A stretch of 64,000 nt of DNA, taken from positions 124,001-188,000 of the forward strand of contig NZ_JAKGAQ010000003.1 of the NCBI RefSeq assembly GCF_021532615.1, read 5' to 3'. The stretch is from Octadecabacter dasysiphoniae. GTDB lineage: Bacteria > Pseudomonadota > Alphaproteobacteria > Rhodobacterales > Rhodobacteraceae. Shown here piece by piece: positions 52,200-60,692 of this stretch. Made by a program: the position numbers and the translations under genes. Below the pieces are notes generated by a model. That model made no database searches, was not told where the DNA came from, and saw only the letters and a list, made by a program, of their open reading frames with translations. Positions within the stretch are counted from its first letter, which is position 1; each line of letters starts with the position of its first letter.

Positions 52200-53129
52200 T
52201 TACGGCAGAATCGTCAGCCAGAACGACGTTGTCAGGATCGACAGCGCTGTTCCCATCAGAACGGAGGTGGCCGCGACACGTTTGGCGGTGCCGTACATAT
52301 TGGCAAAGACATAGGCGTTGATGCCCGGCGCGGCGGCGGCCGTTAGGATCGCAGAGCGCAGGGCGGTGTCGGATAGATTTTGCGCGCCGCCCAATGTCCA
52401 GGTGATGGCCGGATGGACCATCAAGGAAACGGCGCAGACAAACAGGACCGTGCGGATGTCACCCTCTGGTCGGTAGCGATAAAGCACGCCGCCTAGGGCA
52501 AACAGGGCGGCCGGCAGGGCGGCGCGGACCATCAGATCAATCGCCTCGGTCAGGACCATCGGCACGGGAATGTGACCGAGGTTGGCGACGAAGCCGAGCG
52601 CAATGCCAAGCACCAGCGCATTGGAAAACATCGCTTTGCCGACTTTGGCGGGCAGATGGCGCAGCGGGGTGCCTTGGGCGCGCACCAGTTCCATCGCGGT
52701 GATGCCAAGCGCGTAGCCGAACGGGGCATGAAAGGCGATGATCGCGTAATTGCCGAGCAGCGCGTCGGGCCCGAAGGCGCGTTCGGTGATCGGCAAGCCA
52801 AGCAGCAAAGTATTTGAAAACAAGCAACAAAATGCAATCGCGACGCTGTCTTCCCAGCTGCGTTTGAACAGAAACCTTGCGCCGATCATGCCAAGGGCAA
52901 ACGCCCCCACGACGCCCGCATAAAAGCTGATGAGGATCGGGGCGTCGAAATTCTGGCCCAGATCAAGGGTCGAGATTGCACGGAACAAAAGGGCAGGAAT
53001 CGCGAATTGCTGTGCGAATTTCATCAGCCCGTCGACGGCATCATCAGAAAATAACCCGCGCCAGACTGCCAGATATCCAAAACCCATCACGATAAAGACC
53101 GGCAGGATGATGTTGACGATATCGACCAT
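52200..53129 (-). CDS. AEC-family (auxin efflux carrier-like) transporter
   Basis: 309 residues with about ten membrane segments in two five-segment halves. The N-terminus IVNIILPVFIVMGFGYLAVWRGLFSDDAVDGLMKFAQQFAIPALLFRAIS and the LGLPITERAFGPDALLGNYAIIAFHAP segment are typical of bacterial AEC carriers, which move carboxylates such as malate or malonate. No operon partner is seen; the next gene upstream on this strand starts 75 bases away. The substrate is unknown. Confidence 0.88.
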   Translation of the reverse strand: MVDIVNIILPVFIVMGFGYLAVWRGLFSDDAVDGLMKFAQQFAIPALLFRAISTLDLGQNFDAPILISFYAGVVGAFALGMIGARFLFKRSWEDSVAIAFCCLFSNTLLLGLPITERAFGPDALLGNYAIIAFHAPFGYALGITAMELVRAQGTPLRHLPAKVGKAMFSNALVLGIALGFVANLGHIPVPMVLTEAIDLMVRAALPAALFALGGVLYRYRPEGDIRTVLFVCAVSLMVHPAITWTLGGAQNLSDTALRSAILTAAAAPGINAYVFANMYGTAKRVAATSVLMGTALSILTTSFWLTILP

Positions 53130-53203
53130 CAGGTATGCTGCACCGTGCTGAAACGTGCCTCCGGCGGGAGTTTTTTGGCCAAGATGAAGGGGGAGCGGTG
53201 CAC

Positions 53204-53998
53204 CTAGTTGGCTAACGTCAGGGTCAGGCCGTCGTAGGCGGGGGTGATGTGGTCGGGCGTTTCGGCCTTGAGCGTTTCGTAATCAAGATCGATGTGCATA
53301 TTTGTCAGCACCGCGCGTTTCGGGGCGACCCGTTCGATCCAGTCCAGCGTTTTGGCAAGATGGGCGTGGGTCGGGTGCGGGTCGCGGCGCAGGGCGTCCA
53401 CGATCCATAGATCGAGGTTTTCAAGATGCGGCCAGACATCATCGGGGATGTCGGACACATCCGGCAGATAGACCGCGTCGTTGATGCGAAACCCCAGCGC
53501 GTCGATGCTGCCGTGTTCGACCTCAAACGGGGTGAAGGTGATGGGGCCGCCCGCGCCATCAATCGTAACGTCGCCTTGAATGGTGTTCAGATCGCAGATT
53601 GGCGGATAGCTAGAACCCTTGGGCTGCACGAAAGCATAGCCGAAGCGCGCCAAGAGTTGATTGCCAGTGTCCCCGTCCGCCCAGACCTGAAGGCGCTGGC
53701 GCATGTTGTAAACGATCATGCGGATGTCATCGAGGCCGTGCACGTGGTCCGCATGGGCATGGGTGTAAATAACCGCGTCCAGTTCACCCACGTCCGCGTC
53801 CAGCAGCTGTTGGCGCAGGTCGGGGGAGGTGTCGATCAGCACGCGAGTGGTGCCTGTGTCGGTCGTGCGCGTCACCAGAAGGGAGCAGCGTTTGCGGATG
53901 TTTTTAGGGTTTTGAGGGTCACACGCGCCCCAATGGCCGCCCAAACGGGGCACGCCACCAGAGGAGCCACAGCCAAGGATGCGCAGGGTTGTTGTCAT
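53204..53998 (-). CDS. MBL-fold hydrolase, PhnP-like
   Basis: 264 residues from ATG 53998 overlapping the tatD stop (ATGA); a TTG three codons earlier is possible. The metal site of metallo-beta-lactamase-fold phosphodiesterases is visible: THAHADHVHGLDD (near 80), then VEHGSI and the LPDVSDIPD aspartate, and late NMHIDLDY. The N-terminal LRILGCGSSGGVPRLGG with GACDPQNPKN is typical of the PhnP/Rnz-like family common beside tatD and holB in Rhodobacterales. PhnP cleaves a cyclic ribose phosphate; activity on that substrate here is unproven. Confidence 0.88.
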   Translation of the reverse strand: MTTTLRILGCGSSGGVPRLGGHWGACDPQNPKNIRKRCSLLVTRTTDTGTTRVLIDTSPDLRQQLLDADVGELDAVIYTHAHADHVHGLDDIRMIVYNMRQRLQVWADGDTGNQLLARFGYAFVQPKGSSYPPICDLNTIQGDVTIDGAGGPITFTPFEVEHGSIDALGFRINDAVYLPDVSDIPDDVWPHLENLDLWIVDALRRDPHPTHAHLAKTLDWIERVAPKRAVLTNMHIDLDYETLKAETPDHITPAYDGLTLTLAN

Positions 53999-54792
53999 GG
54001 TGTCCAACCCGCGGCTTTGGCGAACAGGCGATCGAAGTTGGCTGAGGTTTGCGCGGCGAAATCTGCGTAATCCATTCCGAAGGTCTCCGCGCCAATTTTT
54101 GCAGTGTGGGCCGTGTATGCGGGTTCGTTGCGTCTGCCGCGATGGGGCGGCGGGGCAAGGTAGGGGCTGTCGGTTTCCACCAAAATGCGGTCCACGGGGG
54201 CGTCTTTGAAGATGTTGCGCAGGTCTTGTGATTTGGGGAACGCGGCGATGCCGGACATGGACAGATAAAACCCGAGGTCAATCGCGACGCGCGCCAGTTC
54301 GGAGCTGCTGGAAAAGCAGTGCATGACGCAGGTGTAGGGTTTGTCGTTGTAGGCCAGCGACAGAATGCGGGTCATGTCGTCGTCAGATGCACGGTTGTGG
54401 ATGATCAGCGGCAGGCCCGTTTCCTGGGCGGCCTGAATGTGGATGCGCAGGGATTGTTTTTGAATGTCGGCGGATTCAGACGTGTAGTGATAATCGAGCC
54501 CGGATTCACCGATGCCGACGAATTTAGGATGCTGGGACATCGCGACAAGGTCATCAACGCTGGCCAAGGGTTCATCGGCCGCCGACATCGGGTGCGTGCC
54601 GGCGGCGTAAAACACCGGTGCGAATTCTTCGGCGATCTTGCGCACGTGGGGTTCGTTTTTCAGTTTGGTGCAGATGGTGACCATGCGGGTGACGCCCGCG
54701 TCCACGGCGCGCTGCACAACGTCGGCGCGTTCATCATCGAAGTCCGGGAAATCCAGATGGCAGTGGCTGTCGACGATGTGTGGTGCAGACAT
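53995..54792 (-). CDS. TatD-family metal-dependent DNase/hydrolase
   Basis: 265 residues. The metal-binding residues of the family are present: H-x-H in VDSHCHLDFPDF, glutamate in IGESGLDYHY, histidines in IIHNRAS and VMHCFSS, and aspartate in ETDSPYLAPPPHRG. TatD/YcfH proteins act on DNA 3' ends or as deaminase-like hydrolases in the cytoplasm. It sits between holB and the MBL gene on the minus strand. Confidence 0.92.
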   Translation of the reverse strand: MSAPHIVDSHCHLDFPDFDDERADVVQRAVDAGVTRMVTICTKLKNEPHVRKIAEEFAPVFYAAGTHPMSAADEPLASVDDLVAMSQHPKFVGIGESGLDYHYTSESADIQKQSLRIHIQAAQETGLPLIIHNRASDDDMTRILSLAYNDKPYTCVMHCFSSSSELARVAIDLGFYLSMSGIAAFPKSQDLRNIFKDAPVDRILVETDSPYLAPPPHRGRRNEPAYTAHTAKIGAETFGMDYADFAAQTSANFDRLFAKAAGWTP

Positions 54793-54801
54793 AAAGCGGC
54801 C

Positions 54802-55935
54802 TTAAGCAGGGGCCACGTCCAGCGCGGCCTGTTCGATCTTGAATAGCGTATCAAGGATGAGCGCGGCAGGGTCAAGATTGACGGCCTTGCCGTGGCGCGT
54901 GCGATCGGACACCTCTTGCGCCAAAGTGGCCCAGCGGCGCGCGGCGGCGTCATGGGGGGACAGTTTGGCCAGCAGCAAAGCCTCGCCCTTGGCGGCCTGA
55001 ATGTCAGGTGGTCCTTGAAGGCCTGCGCGCGCAGTGCGGGCGAGGAATTTGTCAATCAGATCAAGGGTGAGGGCAAAGCGGGTCGCGCCTGCCTTCCCGG
55101 TGCAGCTGTCGGCCAGCCGCAGAGCACGGGGGCGGTCGAATTTCGGCAGACCGCCGAACAGGAACACCAGTTCGTCGTATAGGGCGAGGCCGTCCATGTT
55201 GGTGAGGCGGATCGCCTCGCCCACGGAACCACCAGAAAGTGCTGTCAGTGCTTCGCCCGCGTCGGTGTGAATGTCGGCCTGTGCGAGGGCGGCGGTGACA
55301 TCATCCGCGCCGAGCAATCCACAGCGCAGTTCGCGACAGCGCGACCGGATGGTGGGCAAAAGCCGCGAGGGTTGGTGGGATACAATCAGGATCACCGCAT
55401 CGGCGGGGGGTTCTTCGAGGAGTTTCAGGATCGCGTTGGCGGCGTTGACGTTCATTTCATCGGCCGGGTCGACGATCACGACGCGGCGGCCGCCGTCTGC
55501 TGACGACATGCCAAAGAAGTTTTTGAGTTTGCGGACCTCATCCACGGTTATTACGGATTTGAGTTTATCACCCTTTTCATCCCATGCGCGGCGCAGGGTG
55601 AACAGGCGTGGGTGCGCGCCCGAGCGTAGCAGGCACATGTCGGGGTGATCATCATCCACATCGAGCGCCGTCGGGGGCGGGGGTGCGCCAAACATATCAT
55701 CATCCGCAACGACGGGCTGGGACAACAGGAAGGCCGCCATACGCCACGCCAGCGTCGCCTTGCCGACACCCAAGGGGCCCGTGATCAGCCAGCCGGAATG
55801 CAGACGGCCCGTTGTGAATGCCTCAAGGAAATCGGCCTCAGCGCGTGACTGGCCGAACAGATTGGCGGTTTGCGACGGATGCGGCGCGCCTTCGATCTGA
55901 TCGGGCAGGGGGCGGTCTTCGGGTGCAGTGGCCAT
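54802..55935 (-). CDS. holB: DNA polymerase III delta' subunit (HolB)
   Basis: 377 residues of the clamp-loader AAA+ family. A Walker A-like GPLGVGKATLAWRMA (near 53) and the sensor-containing IVDPADEMNVNAANAILKLLEEPPADAVILIVSHQPSRLLPTIRSRC block (near 150-195) with SRC are clear. The zinc-binding cysteines seen in some gamma-complex members are absent, as expected for delta'. It loads the sliding clamp. It overlaps the tmk stop by 1 base, a conserved gene order. Confidence 0.93.
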   Translation of the reverse strand: MATAPEDRPLPDQIEGAPHPSQTANLFGQSRAEADFLEAFTTGRLHSGWLITGPLGVGKATLAWRMAAFLLSQPVVADDDMFGAPPPPTALDVDDDHPDMCLLRSGAHPRLFTLRRAWDEKGDKLKSVITVDEVRKLKNFFGMSSADGGRRVVIVDPADEMNVNAANAILKLLEEPPADAVILIVSHQPSRLLPTIRSRCRELRCGLLGADDVTAALAQADIHTDAGEALTALSGGSVGEAIRLTNMDGLALYDELVFLFGGLPKFDRPRALRLADSCTGKAGATRFALTLDLIDKFLARTARAGLQGPPDIQAAKGEALLLAKLSPHDAAARRWATLAQEVSDRTRHGKAVNLDPAALILDTLFKIEQAALDVAPA

Positions 55936-56564
55936 CAGGCCGGTTCCGTGCGGTCCGCGACATGGGCGGATATTTCAGCGGCCACCGCAGCGGGATCGCG
56001 GTTGCCGTCAATCAGCACGCAGCGGTTCGGGTGGGCCTTGGCAAGCGCGAGAAAGCCGTGGCGCAGGGTTTCCTGAAAGGCCAATCCCATGTCTTCAAAG
56101 CGGTCTTCGCCTGATCCGCGCGCCAACCCACGCGACAAGGCGACGGCGGGATCCATATCGATGATGATGGTCAGGTCCGGTTCGCGCCCGATCATGGCGT
56201 CGTGCAGCACATCGACCGTTGCGCGCAAATCACCACGTGTCGCGCCTTGATAAACGCGGGTGCTGTCGGCGAAGCGATCACAGATAACGGTGCGCCCTGC
56301 GTCCAGCGCAGGTTGGATCGTGGTTTCAAGGTGGTCGCGGCGCGCAGCGGTAAACAGCAAAATCTCGGTTTCGGCAGACCAACGGTCTGGATCGCCCGTT
56401 AACAAAAGCGCGCGGATTTCTTCGGCGCCGGGGCTGCCGCCGGGTTCGCGTGTAATCACGGCATCGGGGAACTTTTCGGCCAGCAATTTGACTTGGGTCG
56501 ATTTTCCGGACCCGTCGATGCCTTCAAATGAGATGAACAGGCCCGTGCGGGCGGCGTTGGCCAT
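55935..56564 (-). CDS. tmk: Thymidylate kinase
   Basis: 209 residues. The P-loop FEGIDGSGKSTQ (near 14), the DR-x motif VICDRFADSTRVYQG (near 90) and the lid region RGSGEDRFEDMGLAFQETLR identify dTMP kinase, which makes dTDP for DNA synthesis. It lies between dacC and holB, 4 bases after dacC's stop. Confidence 0.96.
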   Translation of the reverse strand: MANAARTGLFISFEGIDGSGKSTQVKLLAEKFPDAVITREPGGSPGAEEIRALLLTGDPDRWSAETEILLFTAARRDHLETTIQPALDAGRTVICDRFADSTRVYQGATRGDLRATVDVLHDAMIGREPDLTIIIDMDPAVALSRGLARGSGEDRFEDMGLAFQETLRHGFLALAKAHPNRCVLIDGNRDPAAVAAEISAHVADRTEPA

Positions 56565-56568
56565 GAAA

Positions 56569-57753
56569 TTATTCCGCTTCGAGGGCAGGGTCGGCGGGCA
56601 CCATCCGGGCGACCAGAATTTCAGCCGCAGTGCGCAAGCGTGAATTGAAACCGCCTGCCTCGATGCTGGTATCTGCTACAAGCGGCACGCGCGTTTCGGG
56701 CAAGTTTTCCAGACGGATCACGAGTTCTGCGATCTCGTCGCCCTTTGCGATGGGGGCAGAAATGGGGCTGTTGTAGACGACTTCGGCGTCGATATCGCCG
56801 TTCCCTGTTGCAGGTACGAGAAGGGATAAATCCTCTCGCAAGGCCAGCCCGACGATGGGGTGTTCGCCCATCCAGACGTCCGCCTCTGCGATGCGGGTGC
56901 CCCCGCGGGCGATGTCGCGTTGGGTGAATTGGCGGAAAGCCCAGTTAACGATGCGTTCGGCCTCTTCTGCGCGCTGTGCGGCGGATTCCATGCCCGTGAG
57001 CACAAAGATCACGCGGCGGTTGCCCTGCTTCGCCGACCCGACCAGCCCGTATCCGGCCTCAGAGGTGTGGCCGGTTTTCAAACCATCCGCGCCGATGCCA
57101 AGACCCAGAAGCGGGTTGCGGTTTCGCGTGTTTGCGGGGTGTTCGCCGTCATAGTCAAATTCGCGTTCGGCAAACAGCGGGTAGAAGGTGGGGTAATCGC
57201 TGATCAGGCGATCCGCGAGGATACCCAGATCGCGCATGGACATGCGTTGCCCCGCCGCGGGCCAGCCGTTGGAATTGGCAAAGCTGGAATTCATCATACC
57301 GAGCTGTTGTGCGCGTACCGTCATTTGCTGCGCGAACCCTGCTTCTGACCCATTACGCGATAGGCCTTCGGCGATCACGCAAGACGCATCATTGCCCGAC
57401 AACACAATCACGCCGCGCAGCAAATCCTCAACGCGGACACGGTCAGTTGTGTCCAGAAACATCGTTGACCCAGTGTAATCCATGCAGTGTTGTGACACGG
57501 GCAACACATCATCCACTGTCAGGATCGGGTCTTGGCCGCCTTGGGGATTGATCGCCTCGAATGCCATGTAAAGCGTCATGAGTTTGGACATGGAGGCCGG
57601 CGGTAACGGATCATCCGCGTTCTTTTCCAACAGGACGGTGCCTGTGGAATGATCAATCACGTAGGCCGCCGTCGCACGGGTGTCAAAGGACTGTGCGGCC
57701 AGCGGGGCGGCGGTTGCGATCAGCAGGAAGGTGGCAGCAAAACGGCGGATCAT
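56569..57753 (-). CDS. dacC: D-alanyl-D-alanine carboxypeptidase (PBP5/6 type)
   Basis: 394 residues with a signal peptide (RFAATFLLIATAAPLAAQS). The penicillin-binding motifs S-x-x-K (ASMSKLMTLYM, near 54), S-x-N (VLSGNDASC, near 118) and K-T-G (LKTGHTSEAGYG, near 220) are intact, and a C-terminal beta-rich domain plus amphipathic end anchor it at the outer face of the inner membrane. It trims pentapeptides of peptidoglycan. The gene symbol follows common usage for this family. Confidence 0.9.
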   Translation of the reverse strand: MIRRFAATFLLIATAAPLAAQSFDTRATAAYVIDHSTGTVLLEKNADDPLPPASMSKLMTLYMAFEAINPQGGQDPILTVDDVLPVSQHCMDYTGSTMFLDTTDRVRVEDLLRGVIVLSGNDASCVIAEGLSRNGSEAGFAQQMTVRAQQLGMMNSSFANSNGWPAAGQRMSMRDLGILADRLISDYPTFYPLFAEREFDYDGEHPANTRNRNPLLGLGIGADGLKTGHTSEAGYGLVGSAKQGNRRVIFVLTGMESAAQRAEEAERIVNWAFRQFTQRDIARGGTRIAEADVWMGEHPIVGLALREDLSLLVPATGNGDIDAEVVYNSPISAPIAKGDEIAELVIRLENLPETRVPLVADTSIEAGGFNSRLRTAAEILVARMVPADPALEAE

Positions 57754-57770
57754 GTGGCCTCGTCTATCGG

Positions 57771-58667
57771 TTAGTTGGTAACAAAGTAGGCGTCTTCGAA
57801 GCCCTGTGATTTGACTTGGCGCAACAGTTCTGCCCGTTCGGATTCAGAAGACGTCGGGCCGACGATAACACGCCAGAATGTGCGGCCCTGGCTGGTTTGT
57901 TCCAGCACAGTGGGCACGATGCCAGTGGCGCGCATCCGATCAGCGGTGCCGTTGGCGTTCGCTTCGATTGAGAAAATACCGATCTGGATGAACGGTTTGG
58001 ATAGGTTTGACGACACTGCCGCTGCGGGGGCCGGACGGGGCGCGGGGGCGGCCGCTTCAGCGGCATCAATCGCGGCTGCGGCCACGGCGACAGGATCGGG
58101 CGTCGCGGCGCCCGGGGCGTCAAGCGGTGTGCTTGCGATGGGGGCTGCGGCGATGTTTGTGGGGGCCTCAAATTCGGCTGTTGGCTGGGCTTGCGGTGTT
58201 TCGGCGACTTCTTCGCGGCGCAGGGCTGTTACCTGCAATTGGGTTGGCGATCCGGCAAGCATTTGCAGCGCGGATGCCGCATCAGATGACACCTGAAGGG
58301 CCGGGCCGGGGTTGTCGCGTTCACGGCGGAACAGGGCGCCGATCACAAAGGTCCCGTTTGATTGGTTGCGGATGATGACACGTTCGGGTTCGGTCACGTC
58401 AGGGTGGGCCACCCAGACACCGCCAAGGGACGGGCGACCATCCCATAAACCGGCTTCTGTGACTTGAAATGCGTCGGGCGCTTCGACGTCGCGTTCGACC
58501 AATTGCACGCTTTGTGCGACGGCGGGGACGTCTTCGTTGGCAGCAGCGTTTTGAAGCGTGGGGAATGCAAATTCACCATTTTCATCACACCCCGCGAGGA
58601 TCAATGTGGATACCAATGCCAATGGAAGTCCGATTTGTTTGAATGATACCAGTGTCTTGCCCGACAT
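57771..58667 (-). CDS. SPOR-domain lipoprotein
   Basis: 298 residues from ATG 58667; the frame runs to 58985, but across tRNA-Ser, so the inner start is right. The N-terminus GLPLALVSTLILAGC is a lipobox with Cys at about residue 27. A middle Ala/Pro-rich stretch (about 180-220) leads to a C-terminal SPOR domain (about 222-298; FIQIGIFSIEANANGTADRMRATGIVP...FWRVIVGPTSSESERAELLRQVK), which binds denuded peptidoglycan at the division septum. Its place beside dacC fits a cell-wall role. Confidence 0.85.
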   Translation of the reverse strand: MSGKTLVSFKQIGLPLALVSTLILAGCDENGEFAFPTLQNAAANEDVPAVAQSVQLVERDVEAPDAFQVTEAGLWDGRPSLGGVWVAHPDVTEPERVIIRNQSNGTFVIGALFRRERDNPGPALQVSSDAASALQMLAGSPTQLQVTALRREEVAETPQAQPTAEFEAPTNIAAAPIASTPLDAPGAATPDPVAVAAAAIDAAEAAAPAPRPAPAAAVSSNLSKPFIQIGIFSIEANANGTADRMRATGIVPTVLEQTSQGRTFWRVIVGPTSSESERAELLRQVKSQGFEDAYFVTN

Positions 58668-58889
58668 GTCTTGCCCTCTTATGTGCGCCGGTTTACCGGT
58701 CGCTGTGCCCTTTTCGGGCTTTTTCCGCTCTGTGGTGGGGGCGCTTAACGCCCGCCTTTGATGGACACTAGCCTTGGTCGCATTGCTTTGAAAGGCTTTG
58801 CGCGGTTTTTCGGCGGATTTCCCCTTTGGATGGCGGTGATGTGATCGGACTTTTCGAATCAAACATGCGCCCCTATAGAAGGCACCAGC

Positions 58890-58979
58890 GGAGGCTTGGC
58901 AGAGTGGTCGAATGCACCGGTCTTGAAAACCGACGAGGGTGAAAGTCCTCCCAGGGTTCGAATCCCTGAGCCTCCGCCA
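58890..58979 (+). tRNA. tRNA-Ser (anticodon TGA)
   Basis: 90-nt class II tRNA. The acceptor stem GGAGGCT pairs with AGCCTCC (58969-58975), the discriminator is G, and CCA is encoded at 58977-58979. The anticodon loop CTTGAAA gives TGA, and the variable arm is long. It is divergent from the SPOR gene. Confidence 0.96.
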
Positions 58980-59038
58980 TTTCATCTAGCGAACATGCGT
59001 TGTTTCCAGATTGTTTTCAGACCCGCTTCACTTGGGGC

Positions 59039-59194
59039 TTACTTTGTCAGGATCAGCTTTCCCAATCGGGTGATGCGAAGAGTGTAGACCTGTCCATCCA
59101 GCGTGATGAGGGCTTTGCCATCCGCGTCGGTCATCTCGCGGGCGTCATAGGCGGGCGTGTGCGACGCGTTCTCGGTTTTGGTCGGTGTATACAT
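59039..59194 (-). CDS. hemP: Hemin uptake protein HemP
   Basis: 51 residues, too short for most gene callers. The C-terminal half reads LITLDGQVYTLRITRLGKLILTK, the HemP signature (L-x-H/G-x-x-Y-x-L-R-x-T-x-x-x-K-L-I-L-T-K). HemP proteins occur next to heme and iron uptake genes and, in some proteobacteria, are needed for expression of the heme receptor. Its ATG overlaps the stop of a 56-codon frame upstream by one base. No heme receptor is in the window. Confidence 0.85.
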   Translation of the reverse strand: MYTPTKTENASHTPAYDAREMTDADGKALITLDGQVYTLRITRLGKLILTK

Positions 59195-59364
59195 CACTTT
59201 GTCGGCTTTGCGGTTTGGGCCGCCCGCCGTGTCAAGAGAGCCTCAAGCTCGGTTTCCATTTCTCCTCCAGTCTCCTCGAATAACTGAAAAATCTCAGCGC
59301 GCGGGGGGAGGGAGTGACGTGGTTCAGGATCGGTTGGTGCGGGCTCGATTGGATTGCTGGTCAT
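59194..59364 (-). CDS. Small hypothetical protein upstream of hemP
   Basis: 56 residues from ATG 59364, translationally coupled to hemP (TGATG). Composition is acidic with proline near the N-terminus (IEPAPTDPEPRH) and a helix-forming stretch (AEIFQLFEETGGEMETELEALLTRR). I do not recognise it. The tight coupling to hemP is the main support. Confidence 0.5.
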   Translation of the reverse strand: MTSNPIEPAPTDPEPRHSLPPRAEIFQLFEETGGEMETELEALLTRRAAQTAKPTK

Positions 59365-59643
59365 CAGAAGACCTCGGTTTGAAACTGACTGACGTTCTGG
59401 CTTTCCAAGTACAGGATGGCTGCTAGTTTATACCTGAGTGATTTTGTAGGGTATGTCAACTGGGTAGGGCTTACCTGTGACAAATGCGCGAAATATGCCG
59501 CGCACTGATATGGGATGGGCTGTTCTGTCAGAGAAAGCGTCGATCCCATTGGCGCAAAAGGCCGACGACGGCCCCGGCGTTGTCAGGTTGTGGTTCGCAC
59601 CCAATTAAAACTGGGAATGTTTGCCATCCCACACGTTTGTTTT

Positions 59644-60465
59644 TCATGACAGCTTTGTTTGCCGCAGGTGATCGCGATAGCGGTCCCGGCGACTGTCGGC
59701 GGATCGCAGGACGCATGTTGTGCAGTACTCCGCATCTGATCGACCAGAGGTATAATATCGGCAACAGCCACCGCGAAGGCGCATCCAGTCACCGATGTCT
59801 GGTGCTTCTGGCAGGCTGATCCATTCAAAGTTGGTTTGTTTGTTGAACAGTTTCGATCCGCGATCCCGCAGAATGCGGCGTGCGCGACCAATGGCGATTT
59901 CAGCCTGATCAATCGCGCGCCCTTGTTCCAGAAAGGCGGAGGCGAGACTGTCGGATACCAATCGCCAAAGCGCTGAGCGCGACAGGCCACAGACACGGTG
60001 CAATGTTTCGATAAGCGGGGCGTGCAACTGTTCAAGGACCTTGGCGAATTCGCGGGGTGCAGGCACGTCGGCAAAAGCGACGGCGGTTTCATTGATGGTG
60101 AGGTCAAATGTGAGGCTCACGCCTTTTTCGCGGTCTTGTTCCCAATGCACAAACCGTTCAGACAGCGCGATTGCATCTTGTTTTGCAGCCACGATCCAAA
60201 GACCGCGCAGGGCCAAGCCTGCAAGAGGTTCGCAGACATTCCATGACACCGTTGCGATCAGATAAGCCGCTGCAAGCTTTGCGTCCCCATCCGGTTCACT
60301 GAGGGCTACATCTGCCATCAAGCGGCGGGCGCAATCGTCTGTGATATCCGACAACGACAGGTTGGCCGCAGAACACCGACCCATACTTAGAACCGGCGAG
60401 AACGCGCCCTCCAGCGGCGCGAGGTCCGCTATCAGATCATGAAGGGCGGGGGGTATCTCGCTCAT
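59644..60465 (-). CDS. fhuF: Siderophore-iron reductase FhuF-like
   Basis: 273 residues ending in the FhuF [2Fe-2S] domain: GGCCRYYTSGRSDAEYCTTC gives the CC-x12-C-x2-C ligand set near residues 231-247. The N-terminal and middle parts match the ferric-iron reductase fold (FhuF/IucA-like helper region). FhuF reduces ferric hydroxamate siderophores in the cytoplasm to free the iron. Its start overlaps the stop of a 66-codon gene by 4 bases, and siderophore-type binding-protein genes are upstream, so it belongs to one iron operon. Confidence 0.85.
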   Translation of the reverse strand: MSEIPPALHDLIADLAPLEGAFSPVLSMGRCSAANLSLSDITDDCARRLMADVALSEPDGDAKLAAAYLIATVSWNVCEPLAGLALRGLWIVAAKQDAIALSERFVHWEQDREKGVSLTFDLTINETAVAFADVPAPREFAKVLEQLHAPLIETLHRVCGLSRSALWRLVSDSLASAFLEQGRAIDQAEIAIGRARRILRDRGSKLFNKQTNFEWISLPEAPDIGDWMRLRGGCCRYYTSGRSDAEYCTTCVLRSADSRRDRYRDHLRQTKLS

Positions 60466-60662
60466 TCGGTCACCAAATCGCGGTTGGTGCGATGCTGTCC
60501 GATCACATGGACGACGGCGCGCGCTGTATCCTGAATCGACCTCCGAGAGGTGGCGCAGATGGAATTGCTGTCGTTAGCAAAAACCTGATTTGCCTGTGGC
60601 ATCGCGACCGTTTGGGTGCCATCGGGCCACGGCGTTGCGGTGATCTTGATGAGGTGTTTCAT
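60462..60662 (-). CDS. Small hypothetical protein coupled to fhuF
   Basis: 66 residues overlapping the fhuF start (ATGA). A short N-terminal strand pattern (HLIKITATPWPDG) could be a beta-hairpin; the rest is unremarkable. I do not recognise it. Position between a binding-protein gene and fhuF suggests a role in iron uptake or simply translational coupling. Confidence 0.5.
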   Translation of the reverse strand: MKHLIKITATPWPDGTQTVAMPQANQVFANDSNSICATSRRSIQDTARAVVHVIGQHRTNRDLVTE

Positions 60663-60692
60663 CGGTCAGACACTTCGGCATGAGATTGAGGA

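Noticed and set aside
58668..58985. N-terminal extension of the SPOR protein across tRNA-Ser
   Set aside because: A coding frame reading through a tRNA on the opposite strand is not credible; the lipobox start at 58667 is clear.
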